Position numbers and translations under genes: made by a program | Source of the DNA: Streptomyces triticisoli | Lineage (GTDB): Bacteria; Actinomycetota; Actinomycetes; Streptomycetales; Streptomycetaceae | Assembly (NCBI RefSeq): GCF_003270085.1 | Contig: NZ_QFDQ01000015.1 | Coordinates: forward strand, 1-40,598 | Length of the DNA stretch: 40,598 nucleotides | Reading direction: 5' to 3' | Part shown: positions 33,091 through 39,779 of the stretch, piece after piece | How positions within the stretch are numbered: position 1 is the first letter of the stretch | Layout of the letters: every line of letters begins with the position of its first letter | Notes under the pieces: generated by a model | Database searches by the model: none | Told to the model about the DNA's origin: nothing | The model's input: only the letters and a program-made list of their open reading frames with translations

Positions 33091-34341
33091 ATGCCCGAGG
33101 TTCTCTTCAGTGTGGACCAGAGCAAGTCGATGCGTGAGCAGGATGTCCCCGGACACAACCGGTGGCATCCGGACGTCCCCACCGTCACCATGGTGCGGCC
33201 GGGAGCGGAGTTCCGTCTGGAGTGCCGCGACTGGACCGACTGCCAGATCGGCGACAATGATTCCGCCAACGACGTACGCGACATCGATCTGACCGTTCCT
33301 CATATGCTCAGTGGCCCGATAGGCGTGGAAGGAGCCGAACCGGGTGACCTGCTCGTCGTGGACCTTCTCGATCTCGGCCCCATTCCGCAGCAGACCGGAG
33401 ACGTTTCGGGCCAGGGCTGGGGATACACCGGCATCTTCGCCAAAGCCAACGGCGGCGGCTTCCTGACCGACTATTTCCCGGACGCCTACAAGGCCATATG
33501 GAGCTTCCACGGGCAGCAGGCGGTCTCCCGCCACCTGCCCGGAATCCGCTTCACCGGAATCACCCACCCCGGGCTGTTCGGCACGGCTCCTTCCGCCGAG
33601 ATGCTCGCCCGCTGGAACGCCCGCGAAAAGGCGCTGATCGACACCGACCCGAACCGGGTCCCGCCGCTCGCCACACCGCCGACCACCGACAACGCGCTCG
33701 CGGGCACGGCCACCGGGGACGCCGCACGGCGCATCGCCGAGGAGGGCGCACGCACGGTGCCGCCCCGCGAGAACGGCGGCAACCAGGACATCAAGAACTT
33801 CACGCGGGGTTCGAGGGCCTTCTGCCCCGTGTACGTCAAGGACGCCAAACTCTCCATAGGCGACCTGCACTTCAGCCAGGGCGACGGAGAGATCACGTTC
33901 TGCGGCGCCATCGAGATGGGCGGCTACGTCGACCTCCATGTCGACCTGATCAAGGGCGGCATGGAGACGTACGGCATCACCACCAACCCCGTGATCATTC
34001 CGGGCAACGTCGAGCCGAGGTACTCGGAGTTCCTCACCTTCATCGGGGTCTCGGTCGACCACGACACGGACACGAACTTCTACCTGGACGCGACACTGGC
34101 CTACCGCCGGGCCTGCCTCAACGCCGTCGAGTACCTCAAGAAGTTCGGCTACAGCGGCGAGCAGGCCTACCTGCTGCTCGGCGCGGCCCCCATCGAGGGA
34201 CGCATCAGCGGCATCGTCGACATCCCCAACGCCTGCTGCTCGCTGTACGTCCCCACCGCCATCTTCGACTTCGACATCCGCCCCACCGCCACCGGCCCGA
34301 CCAAGGCCGACCGCGGCCAGTGCGCCCTGACCAGCGCCTGA
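33091..34341 (+). CDS. fmdA: formamidase (acetamidase/formamidase family)
   Basis: The 416-residue enzyme hydrolyses formamide (or acetamide) to ammonia and the acid. Typical family segments are WTDCQIGDNDSANDVRDID, EPGDLLVVDLLDLG, GFLTDYFPDAYKAIW, HPGLFGTAPS, GGNQDIKNF, GDLHFSQGDGEI and SGIVDIPNACCSLYVPTAIF. Length and sequence suggest a complete and functional enzyme. GAGGA lies 8 nt upstream of the ATG. Such genes supply nitrogen and are often under nitrogen control; I could not find a convincing GlnR box. Confidence 0.93.
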   Translation: MPEVLFSVDQSKSMREQDVPGHNRWHPDVPTVTMVRPGAEFRLECRDWTDCQIGDNDSANDVRDIDLTVPHMLSGPIGVEGAEPGDLLVVDLLDLGPIPQQTGDVSGQGWGYTGIFAKANGGGFLTDYFPDAYKAIWSFHGQQAVSRHLPGIRFTGITHPGLFGTAPSAEMLARWNAREKALIDTDPNRVPPLATPPTTDNALAGTATGDAARRIAEEGARTVPPRENGGNQDIKNFTRGSRAFCPVYVKDAKLSIGDLHFSQGDGEITFCGAIEMGGYVDLHVDLIKGGMETYGITTNPVIIPGNVEPRYSEFLTFIGVSVDHDTDTNFYLDATLAYRRACLNAVEYLKKFGYSGEQAYLLLGAAPIEGRISGIVDIPNACCSLYVPTAIFDFDIRPTATGPTKADRGQCALTSA

Positions 34342-34408
34342 CCGGCCAACGCTGGCAGGCTTCCGCTCCTGGCCCGCGCGGGGCGGATCCGGCGGTAGCG
34401 TGACCGCC

Positions 34409-35209
34409 ATGACGGCTGAGAGCGAGGCGCTGGCAGGCGGCATGGTGAACGCCGGGGCGGTCTTCCGCCGGGGTGCGCTGGTGGAGCGCCCGGCGCCGCG
34501 CAACGCGCCCGCCCTACATGTCCATCTCCTCGCGCTGAAGGAGCACGGCTTCGACGCGGCACCGACTCCTGTCGGCCTCACCGAGGACGGCCGTGAGCAA
34601 CTGGCCTTCATCCCCGGCGCCGTGGCTCTGCCGCCGTTCCCGGACTGGGCGATGACGAAGGCCGCCCTCGAATCGGTGGGCAGCCTGCTGCGGCGCCTGC
34701 ACGAGGCCGGCGCGGCCGTCGAGGTCGACGCCGGCGCCGGGTGGCCCCTGGACCTCGCCGATCCGGAGGGGGGAACGCTGCTGTGCCACAACGACGTGTG
34801 CCCGGACAACGTCGTCTTCCGCGACGGCCGTGCCGCCGCCCTGATCGATTTCGACCTGGCGGCCCCGGGCCGCCCCCTCTGGGACGTCGCCATGACCGCC
34901 CGCTACTGGGTGCCCATGGCCGACCCCGCGTCCGCGGCCGCCTTCTACCCCTCCGGACTGGACGCACCCGCGCGGCTGCGGATCCTCGCCGACAGCTACG
35001 GCCTCTCGCCGCGGGACCGCGCCGAACTGCCCCGCGTCATCGAGCAGGCCACCGAGGTCTGCCGGAGCTTCGTCGCCGCCCGCGTGGCCGACGGCGACCC
35101 CGCCTACCTCCAGGCGCTGGCCGAGCGCGGTGGATGGGAACGCTGGGATCGCATGCAGACCTGGCTGGCGGACCACCGCGCGACGTTCACGGCTTCCTTG
35201 CTGAACTGA
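34409..35209 (+). CDS. APH-fold phosphotransferase
   Basis: The 266-residue protein has the aminoglycoside phosphotransferase/choline kinase fold. LCHNDVCPDNVVF contains the catalytic Asp (D129) and the metal-binding Asn (N134), and LIDFDLA holds the second metal ligand (D147). The N-terminal lobe is short and lacks an obvious Gly-rich loop. Many such proteins phosphorylate unknown metabolites; resistance to an aminoglycoside is only one possibility. The ATG at 34409 is used instead of the GTG at 34400, because TAGCGT ends 7 nt before the ATG and suggests a leaderless start. Confidence 0.8.
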   Translation: MTAESEALAGGMVNAGAVFRRGALVERPAPRNAPALHVHLLALKEHGFDAAPTPVGLTEDGREQLAFIPGAVALPPFPDWAMTKAALESVGSLLRRLHEAGAAVEVDAGAGWPLDLADPEGGTLLCHNDVCPDNVVFRDGRAAALIDFDLAAPGRPLWDVAMTARYWVPMADPASAAAFYPSGLDAPARLRILADSYGLSPRDRAELPRVIEQATEVCRSFVAARVADGDPAYLQALAERGGWERWDRMQTWLADHRATFTASLLN

Positions 35210-35303
35210 CCGGCCCGGACTGCCGACTCAGGCAGTTCACCGCGGTCGGCCGAAGCGTTGAGCCGCCAGTCCATCGGCCAAGGCGGCTCCGTGAACTCGT
35301 CGG

Positions 35304-35651
35304 TCACTCGTCGGGCTCCACCTTCCGCGCCCTGTGGCGGATCCTTGAGGACTCTTCGAGAAGGGCCTTGGCCTCGGCGATGCCGGTGGACTCCGCCGCG
35401 CGTTGGTGGAGGTCGGCCATGTGCGCGTCGAGCTTCGGATCCCGGGCGATGGCGTACTCGCCCCACCAGCGGGCCATGAACGCGGGCAGCGGTCCGATGT
35501 CGTAGGTGTCGGCGATCGCCCGCTTCCAGTGCTCGTCGAAGTCGGGCAGGAGCTGGGGAGTGTGCCGGGCGATGGCGGCACGCAGCGCCTTCGGGTTCCG
35601 CTCGGGCATGGGCGGAACGGTCGGCGTGGGTTCTGCGGCGTGTGCGGTCAT
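35304..35651 (-). CDS. DUF6247-like hypothetical protein
   Basis: The 115-residue acidic, soluble protein has a Pro/Thr-rich start, then ALRAAIARHTPQLLPDFDEHW and IGPLPAFMARWWGEYAIARDP. I recall this pattern as DUF6247, a small Streptomyces family often beside regulators or RelE-like genes. No toxin partner is adjacent. GGAG lies 11 nt before the ATG. Upstream there is a perfect 12-bp palindrome TCACCCGGGTGA (35714-35725) next to TATCGT (about 35697-35702), a possible operator and -10. Confidence 0.65.
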   Translation of the reverse strand: MTAHAAEPTPTVPPMPERNPKALRAAIARHTPQLLPDFDEHWKRAIADTYDIGPLPAFMARWWGEYAIARDPKLDAHMADLHQRAAESTGIAEAKALLEESSRIRHRARKVEPDE

Positions 35652-35775
35652 GACCGGGGGTACTCCTTCGTGCTCCTTCGGCGCACCGTTCCTACGACGA
35701 TAGCCCGCCTCGATCACCCGGGTGAGCCGTTCGGCGCCGGGCGCTGGTGCCGGGCCTGGTATGGGGCGCGTGGGT

Positions 35776-36135
35776 TCATGCGGGTGCTCCCGGAGTGTGG
35801 TCACCGGTTCCGTCGCCGTCCACCGAGCCGCAGGGCTCGTCGATGTCGTCCGCCGAGGGCAGGCGTCGGCCGCGGGACTCCGCGACGCGCAGGGCGTCGG
35901 CGAGGCACTCGGTGAGGCGGATGGCGGCGTACCGCACCTCGACGTGCGGGGACATCGGGTCCTCCAGCACCAGTCGGGCACGGCGGAGCACGTCCAGGCC
36001 GTCGGCCAGCTGCCGGGCCTCCGTCTCGTCGGCCAGCCGGGAGACGTATCCACCCTCGCTGCCGTTGGCGAGGAAGCAGGGCTTTCCGTCCGGCGACGAC
36101 CAGGGCAGCAGCCGGAGCGAGGGGTACGACTCCAT
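35776..36135 (-). CDS. small acidic hypothetical protein, coupled to the gene before it
   Basis: The 119-residue protein is not recognised as an enzyme. It begins MESYPSLRLLPWSSPDGKP and contains LADETEARQLADGLDVLRRARLVL and VRYAAIRLTECLADALRVAESRG, probably two helices, with an acidic disordered end. Its ATG overlaps the stop of the upstream gene (ATGA), so the two are translated together. From memory such pairs sit beside GntR-type regulators in many Streptomyces genomes; their function is unknown to me. Confidence 0.7.
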   Translation of the reverse strand: MESYPSLRLLPWSSPDGKPCFLANGSEGGYVSRLADETEARQLADGLDVLRRARLVLEDPMSPHVEVRYAAIRLTECLADALRVAESRGRRLPSADDIDEPCGSVDGDGTGDHTPGAPA

Positions 36136-36467
36136 CACGCGGCCACCTTCCCCGCGCCGATCACGTGCTGGTCGAGGTCGATGCCGAAGTCGGCGGCGAG
36201 GACGAGGGTGACCCGGCGGCGGCGCTGACGTGCGCGTTCCTGTTCGTGGGCGGTGAGGTAGGGGCGGACGAGCCGGGAGGCGGTGCCGTCGAGGGGGAGG
36301 TGCAGGCAGTACGGGGAGCGGTGGAGGGGGAGGCAGACGGAGTCGGTGGCGGGGGTGGGGTTCGGGGTGAGGTGCGCGGGGCGAGGGTCGCCCGCACGGT
36401 GGGTTCCGGTACCGGGACCGAAGAGAAGGCCCAGCCAATGGGCGAGGCGGCGGATAAGGTCGTGCAT
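36135..36467 (-). CDS. small basic hypothetical protein next to gntR
   Basis: The 110-residue protein starts with an amphipathic helix (MHDLIRRLAHWLGLLFGPG). A Pro-rich stretch follows, then RSPYCLHLPLDGTASRLVRPYL and AHEQERARQRRRRVTLVLAADFGIDLD. AAGGAG lies 8 nt before the ATG. It is divergent from the GntR regulator and shares with it a 188-bp region containing a 10-bp repeat array, so it is the likely target of that regulator. No known domain is visible. Confidence 0.7.
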   Translation of the reverse strand: MHDLIRRLAHWLGLLFGPGTGTHRAGDPRPAHLTPNPTPATDSVCLPLHRSPYCLHLPLDGTASRLVRPYLTAHEQERARQRRRRVTLVLAADFGIDLDQHVIGAGKVAA

Positions 36468-36550
36468 GTCGACGCTCCTTTGCAGCGTTGGCCGTGCCCC
36501 GGGGCCCTGCCAGGCCGCCGGGGTCTTTTCATCACTTCAAGACTACCCTG

Positions 36551-36610
36551 CACTAGAGAGCACTAGGGAGCACTAGGGAGCACTAGGGTGCAATAGGTAG
36601 CAGATGGCTG
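36551..36610. repeat. 10-bp tandem repeat array (operator-like iterons)
   Basis: Six head-to-tail 10-bp units follow one another: CACTAGAGAG, CACTAGGGAG twice, CACTAGGGTG, CAATAGGTAG and a weaker CAGATGGCTG. The array lies 84 bp before the small basic gene and 46 bp before gntR, covering the divergent promoter region. The core CACTAG recurs on one face of the helix. Confidence 0.8.
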
Positions 36611-36655
36611 CACCCGTACGTACCCGCCTGTTGAGCAGCGCTTTAGCGTGCAGTT

Positions 36656-36952
36656 ATGGCCGACATCCGTGAGTGGCGACCCGACCCCACGAGTCACGTG
36701 TACGTGTACCTGCAGGTGGCGCACCACATCGCCGAGCAGATTCGAACGGGGCGCCTTCCCGTGGGCGCACGTCTCGCCGGCGAGCGCGACCTCGCGGAGG
36801 AGTACGGCGTAGCGGTCAACACCATCCGCCGAGCCATCCGCGACCTACGGGATCAGGGGCTGCTTATCACTGTTCCCGTCAAAGGAACTTTCGTGCGCGC
36901 GGAGGATCCCTCACCTGAGGGCCCCGGAAAAGAAGACGGGACCGCCGACTGA
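36656..36952 (+). CDS. GntR family regulator (short, DNA-binding domain only)
   Basis: The 98-residue protein is little more than a GntR winged helix: YVYLQVAHHIAEQIRTGRLPVGARLAGERDLAEEYGVAVNTIRRAIRDLRDQGLL and the wing ITVPVKGTFV. A charged tail of about 20 residues replaces the effector domain, as in YtrA-like or plasmid KorSA-related small regulators. It is divergent from the two small coupled genes, with the 10-bp array between, and probably represses both directions (inference). A hairpin overlaps its stop. Confidence 0.85.
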   Translation: MADIREWRPDPTSHVYVYLQVAHHIAEQIRTGRLPVGARLAGERDLAEEYGVAVNTIRRAIRDLRDQGLLITVPVKGTFVRAEDPSPEGPGKEDGTAD

Positions 36953-36962
36953 CGGTCCCGTC
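36935..36962 (+). terminator. terminator overlapping the gntR stop
   Basis: A perfect 10-bp stem (GACGGGACCG with its complement) has an 8-nt loop that contains the GntR stop codon. It lies between gntR and the convergent PglX remnant. Confidence 0.65.
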
Positions 36963-36976
36963 CCACTGCGGCGCTG

Positions 36977-37657
36977 CTACTCGGCGGCCTTCGCCCGCCC
37001 GCCCCGGCGCTTCTCCGGCCGCCGGTCACGGAGATCGGCCTCCGACAGCCGACGGACGGCGCAGCCCTTGTTCAGTGCCGTCTGGAACTCGCGGGCGGGG
37101 CTGTCTCCCCACTCCTCGTCGTACTCGTCGTACCACTGGTGGCCCCAGGGCATGACCTCCCTCAACCCGGCCAACAACGGCACGAACCGCGGGTCCTCGG
37201 GCTGCCAGCCGTCCTCCTCAGTGCGGTCGTTGATGAGGTTGACGAGGTCCTCGGCCTGATCCCTGTGGTTCCAGCCGGCCCAGCCGAGCAGCAGTGACGG
37301 GTCACCGTCGGTGGAGGCACTTGGGTAGGAGATGAACCGCTCCTTGGGCACATCGAGCTTGCCGCGGTTCGACCAGTAGGAGTGCCGGAGGAAGTCGGCG
37401 CCGCTGTACTTCGGCGGGACCTTGATGTCCAGGCGCACGCCGTCGCGGTCCTCCTCTCGCTGCTGCTCCCAGACGCGTTCCCACTGCGCACGCTTACGCA
37501 GACCAGACTCCTTGTAGCGGGGGGCGGCGAGATAGGGGACGTGCTCGTTCTCGATGACGGCTTGGAACACGGTGGCGAGGGACGCCTCGGACTTCTTGAG
37601 GTGGTCGGCCGCGTACAGGGCGGCGACCCGTCCGATCCACCCGCAAGGCTGAGTCAT
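36977..37657 (-). pseudogene. C-terminal remnant of BREX-2 methyltransferase PglX
   Basis: A 226-codon frame runs from an ATG at 37657. Its second half matches what I remember as the C-terminal domain (DUF7008) of PglX, the adenine methyltransferase of the phage growth limitation system: DFLRHSYWSNRGKLDVPKER, SYPSASTDGDPSLLLGWAGW, RFVPLLAGLREVMPWGHQWYDEY. Full PglX is about 1200 residues, and the methyltransferase motifs (NPPY, SAM loop) are absent. No other BREX gene is nearby. AAGGGGG sits 9 nt before the ATG, so a short protein could still be made. I call it a remnant, but a small independent protein of this domain is possible. Confidence 0.65.
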
Positions 37658-37734
37658 CCACCCGCACCCCCTTGGACCAGGATGACCAGAAATCAGGTAC
37701 TTCGCCGGGCAGTTGTCTGGCAGGGTCGGAGACC

Positions 37735-38202
37735 ATGCAGAAGATCGCGAAAGCATCGCTCGTCGCCCTCTCGGCCGGCGTCCTGGCCCTGACCCAGGTG
37801 GGATCCGCGCAGGCCGCCCCGCACTGGAACAAAACGATCAAGTGCCAGCAGAAGGACTGGGACGGACGGAACGTCCCCACCCGTGTCGGCAACAGCGAAC
37901 TCGGCTGGGCCCACTTCTCGGGCAGGCACAACATTCGCACCTGCCGCATCGTCAACGCTCCCCTCAACGGCAAGCCGGACAAGAACGACGGCAAGGGAGG
38001 GCTGGAATACTGGGGCTATGCCTTCGACGGCAAGCACCCGCAGGTGAAGATCATCGTCAAGGCGCAGGTCACCCGCCGTACCCAGGACAAGCGGTACGAC
38101 GCCGGGAAGGGGCAGATGATCGGCGTCATCACCGCCTTCTGCAAGGGCATGACGAAGTGCCCCAACTGGATGAACCAGTCCACCGCCAAGTTCGCGCGCT
38201 GA
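37735..38202 (+). CDS. small secreted protein
   Basis: The 155-residue precursor has a clear Sec signal peptide: MQKIAKAS, a hydrophobic core, and a cleavage site after AQA (about residue 28). The mature part is basic, rich in Lys, Trp and Gly, and has four Cys (KCQQKDWDG, RTCRI, FCKGMTKCPNW) that could form two disulfides. No family is recognised. GGAG lies close to the ATG. The next gene starts 15 bp after it and is probably co-transcribed. Confidence 0.75.
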   Translation: MQKIAKASLVALSAGVLALTQVGSAQAAPHWNKTIKCQQKDWDGRNVPTRVGNSELGWAHFSGRHNIRTCRIVNAPLNGKPDKNDGKGGLEYWGYAFDGKHPQVKIIVKAQVTRRTQDKRYDAGKGQMIGVITAFCKGMTKCPNWMNQSTAKFAR

Positions 38203-38217
38203 CAGGGAGACGTTCGT

Positions 38218-38865
38218 ATGACGCCGTGGGAAGTGGCCGTCGCACAGGCCGACGTGACCGGCCACATGATCCGCTACACGCAGGCGCCCCTCGTGAAGAA
38301 GCTCCGCGTCCGCGGCGTCCTCCCAGCCCCCCACCGGTCACCGGCCGTACGGATCGCCCTCGGCAAACGCACAGCGGACGTCCATGGCCTCCTCGCCGTC
38401 TACGAGGTCCCGCTTTCCCAGCAGGACGAGATGCTGAGCCCATGGGATGCGGTCAGCCGCGTACGGCATGAGGCCGGCGAAGTGCGTTTCTACTCCGGCG
38501 GCCAGGTGGACACCGTGCTCGGCGCACCGCTGATCAGGCTCTCGGAGGACGTGCCCTACGAGGAGCGTCCGGAGGACCGGGCGTACGCGCTGCTGACCAC
38601 GCTGAACTGTCCGGCTCCGGGTGACGAGGAGCGGGAGAAGGCGGAGTCACTGCTGGTCGGCTTCCTGTACCTCGGCGAGGGCCGGATGCGGCTGTACGTG
38701 CGGCATCAGGGTGATCCCGACGTGGTGGGCTGCGATGTGCGGCTCGCGGAGGCAGGACCGGCAGTGATCGCCGAGGTGTTCCCGCGGTCGCGGGAGCGCG
38801 AGCTGTTCGAGGATCCGCAGGACGATCCGCACTGTGCGGCTTTGGTGAACCTGGTGCACCGATAG
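38218..38865 (+). CDS. hypothetical protein of unknown family
   Basis: The 215-residue soluble protein has no signal or membrane segment and no motif I can name. Mixed strands are suggested by KLRVRGVLPAPH, DVHGLLAVYEVPL, GEVRFYSGGQVD and RMRLYVRHQGDPDVV, and it is acidic towards the end. GGGAG lies 8 nt before the ATG, and codon use is typical of the genome. It follows the secreted protein gene by 15 bp, suggesting a two-gene unit. Confidence 0.7.
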   Translation: MTPWEVAVAQADVTGHMIRYTQAPLVKKLRVRGVLPAPHRSPAVRIALGKRTADVHGLLAVYEVPLSQQDEMLSPWDAVSRVRHEAGEVRFYSGGQVDTVLGAPLIRLSEDVPYEERPEDRAYALLTTLNCPAPGDEEREKAESLLVGFLYLGEGRMRLYVRHQGDPDVVGCDVRLAEAGPAVIAEVFPRSRERELFEDPQDDPHCAALVNLVHR

Positions 38866-39161
38866 CAGCCGACTGGCACTGCGAGCTGTGCGGAGGCGGG
38901 ATACCGCAGCATCAGATCGCGCAGCGGCCGCCGCCAAGTGCTGACGCCTTACACGGCTCAGGGGAGGATAAGGACCGCCCATGGCGGATCGGACACCGGC
39001 CGAGCAGGCGCTCGCCCCTTCGTACACGACCGGTGACGGCAGCGTGAGGTTCGGTATCGACGCTCTGTCGGTGGAACACCGTCCGGGAGACCTGTTGGAT
39101 CACCTTCGCAGGCACAGGGCATCCGCGAGCCACAGAGCGCCGCTGAGTCACCGTCAACACG

Positions 39162-39199
39162 TCAGAGCCCCGGTCGGTGATCACCGACCGGGGCTCTGA
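39162..39199. terminator. strong palindromic terminator
   Basis: A perfect 19-bp palindrome without loop (39162-39180 with 39181-39199) forms a long GC-rich hairpin. It would end transcription coming from the hypothetical gene at 38218-38865. Confidence 0.8.
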
Positions 39200-39253
39200 G
39201 CTGCGTGGGGTGTTCACGAGAAGCCTTGACCAGCGGTGACGCGAGGGCTTGAA

Positions 39254-39288
39254 GATCGTTCCCCGTTCGTGAAGTGATCGTTCCCCGT
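39254..39288. repeat. 13-bp direct repeat pair
   Basis: GATCGTTCCCCGT occurs at 39254-39266 and 39276-39288, 22 bp apart (two helical turns), each preceded by a GAAG. It lies between the terminator and the small gene at 39327-39509. Role unknown. Confidence 0.6.
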
Positions 39289-39326
39289 ACAGCCAAGCCT
39301 CTGGTCTTGCCGGCTTGGCTGGAGCC

Positions 39327-39509
39327 CTACTCTGCTTCGGAAGGTGCGCGGGTCAGCTCGTCAGGGGAGTACACCTCGGCTCCGGCGAGCGGAAACTTGA
39401 CCATGACACCGCCGTTCGCGGTGATCATGACGACCTCCCCTACCGGATCTTCGGGATGATCGGTCGGCACTACAGGGGTGACTTTGTCACCTTCAGTCCA
39501 TTCAGTCAC
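39327..39509 (-). CDS. small acidic hypothetical protein
   Basis: The 60-residue product starts MTEWTEGDKVTPVVPTDHPED and contains VGEVVMITANGGVMVKFP, a short beta-rich pattern like a KOW/SH3-type barrel, and ends YSPDELTRAPSEAE. The GTG at 39509 is chosen because AAAGGGA lies about 8 nt upstream; an in-frame ATG at 39560 would add a tail rich in Arg. Family not recognised. It lies just downstream of the tRNA-Ala gene. Confidence 0.6.
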   Translation of the reverse strand: MTEWTEGDKVTPVVPTDHPEDPVGEVVMITANGGVMVKFPLAGAEVYSPDELTRAPSEAE

Positions 39510-39546
39510 TGTTCTTCCCTTTGGGGGATTACCCCGGAAACGACAA

Positions 39547-39580
39547 AGATCCCGACCGATCAAGAAGATCGGCGGGATCT
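39547..39580 (-). terminator. terminator of the tRNA-Ala gene
   Basis: On the tRNA strand AGATCCCG-CCGATC pairs with GATCGG-T-CGGGATCT (one bulged base) around a short loop, followed by TTTG. It lies 40 bp past the tRNA 3' end. Confidence 0.65.
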
Positions 39581-39619
39581 CGTCAACAGCTCTCGAGCTA
39601 ACTCAAGAACAGTCATGCG

Positions 39620-39693
39620 TGGACCTGTGGGGATTTGAACCCCAGACCCCCTCGATGCGAACGAGGTGCGCTACCGGACTGCGCCACAGGCCC
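39620..39693 (-). tRNA. tRNA-Ala (CGC)
   Basis: The gene is 74 nt including A73; CCA is not encoded. The acceptor stem GGGCCTG/CAGGTCC contains the G3:U70 pair that marks alanine tRNAs. The anticodon arm CCTCG-TTCGCAT-CGAGG gives anticodon CGC, reading GCG. The T arm has TTCAAAT. Its 3' end faces the accessory stretch to the left. Confidence 0.95.
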
Positions 39694-39779
39694 TTGCAAC
39701 GAGGGAAACCTTAGCATCCTCGTCCGGGTGGTTGGAAATCCGTTGCCGGGCTGGTCAGGAGCGGGGCCCGGTCCTGGGG

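Larger units (their letters stand above)
38866..39326. other. gene-poor stretch with degenerate sequence and terminator
   Basis: No convincing complete gene. A short frame from 38981 (MADRTPAEQALAPSYTTGDG), with AAGGA before its ATG, looks gene-like for about 45 codons but then runs through a palindrome, so it is probably a broken gene. Two copies of GATCGTTCCCCGT follow at 39254 and 39276. Codon bias is weaker than in the neighbours. Confidence 0.5.

Noticed and set aside
38981..39199. 72-codon gene with good ribosome-binding site
   Set aside because: Its last third is the perfect 19-bp palindrome that looks like a terminator, so at best it is a broken gene; described under the gene-poor stretch.
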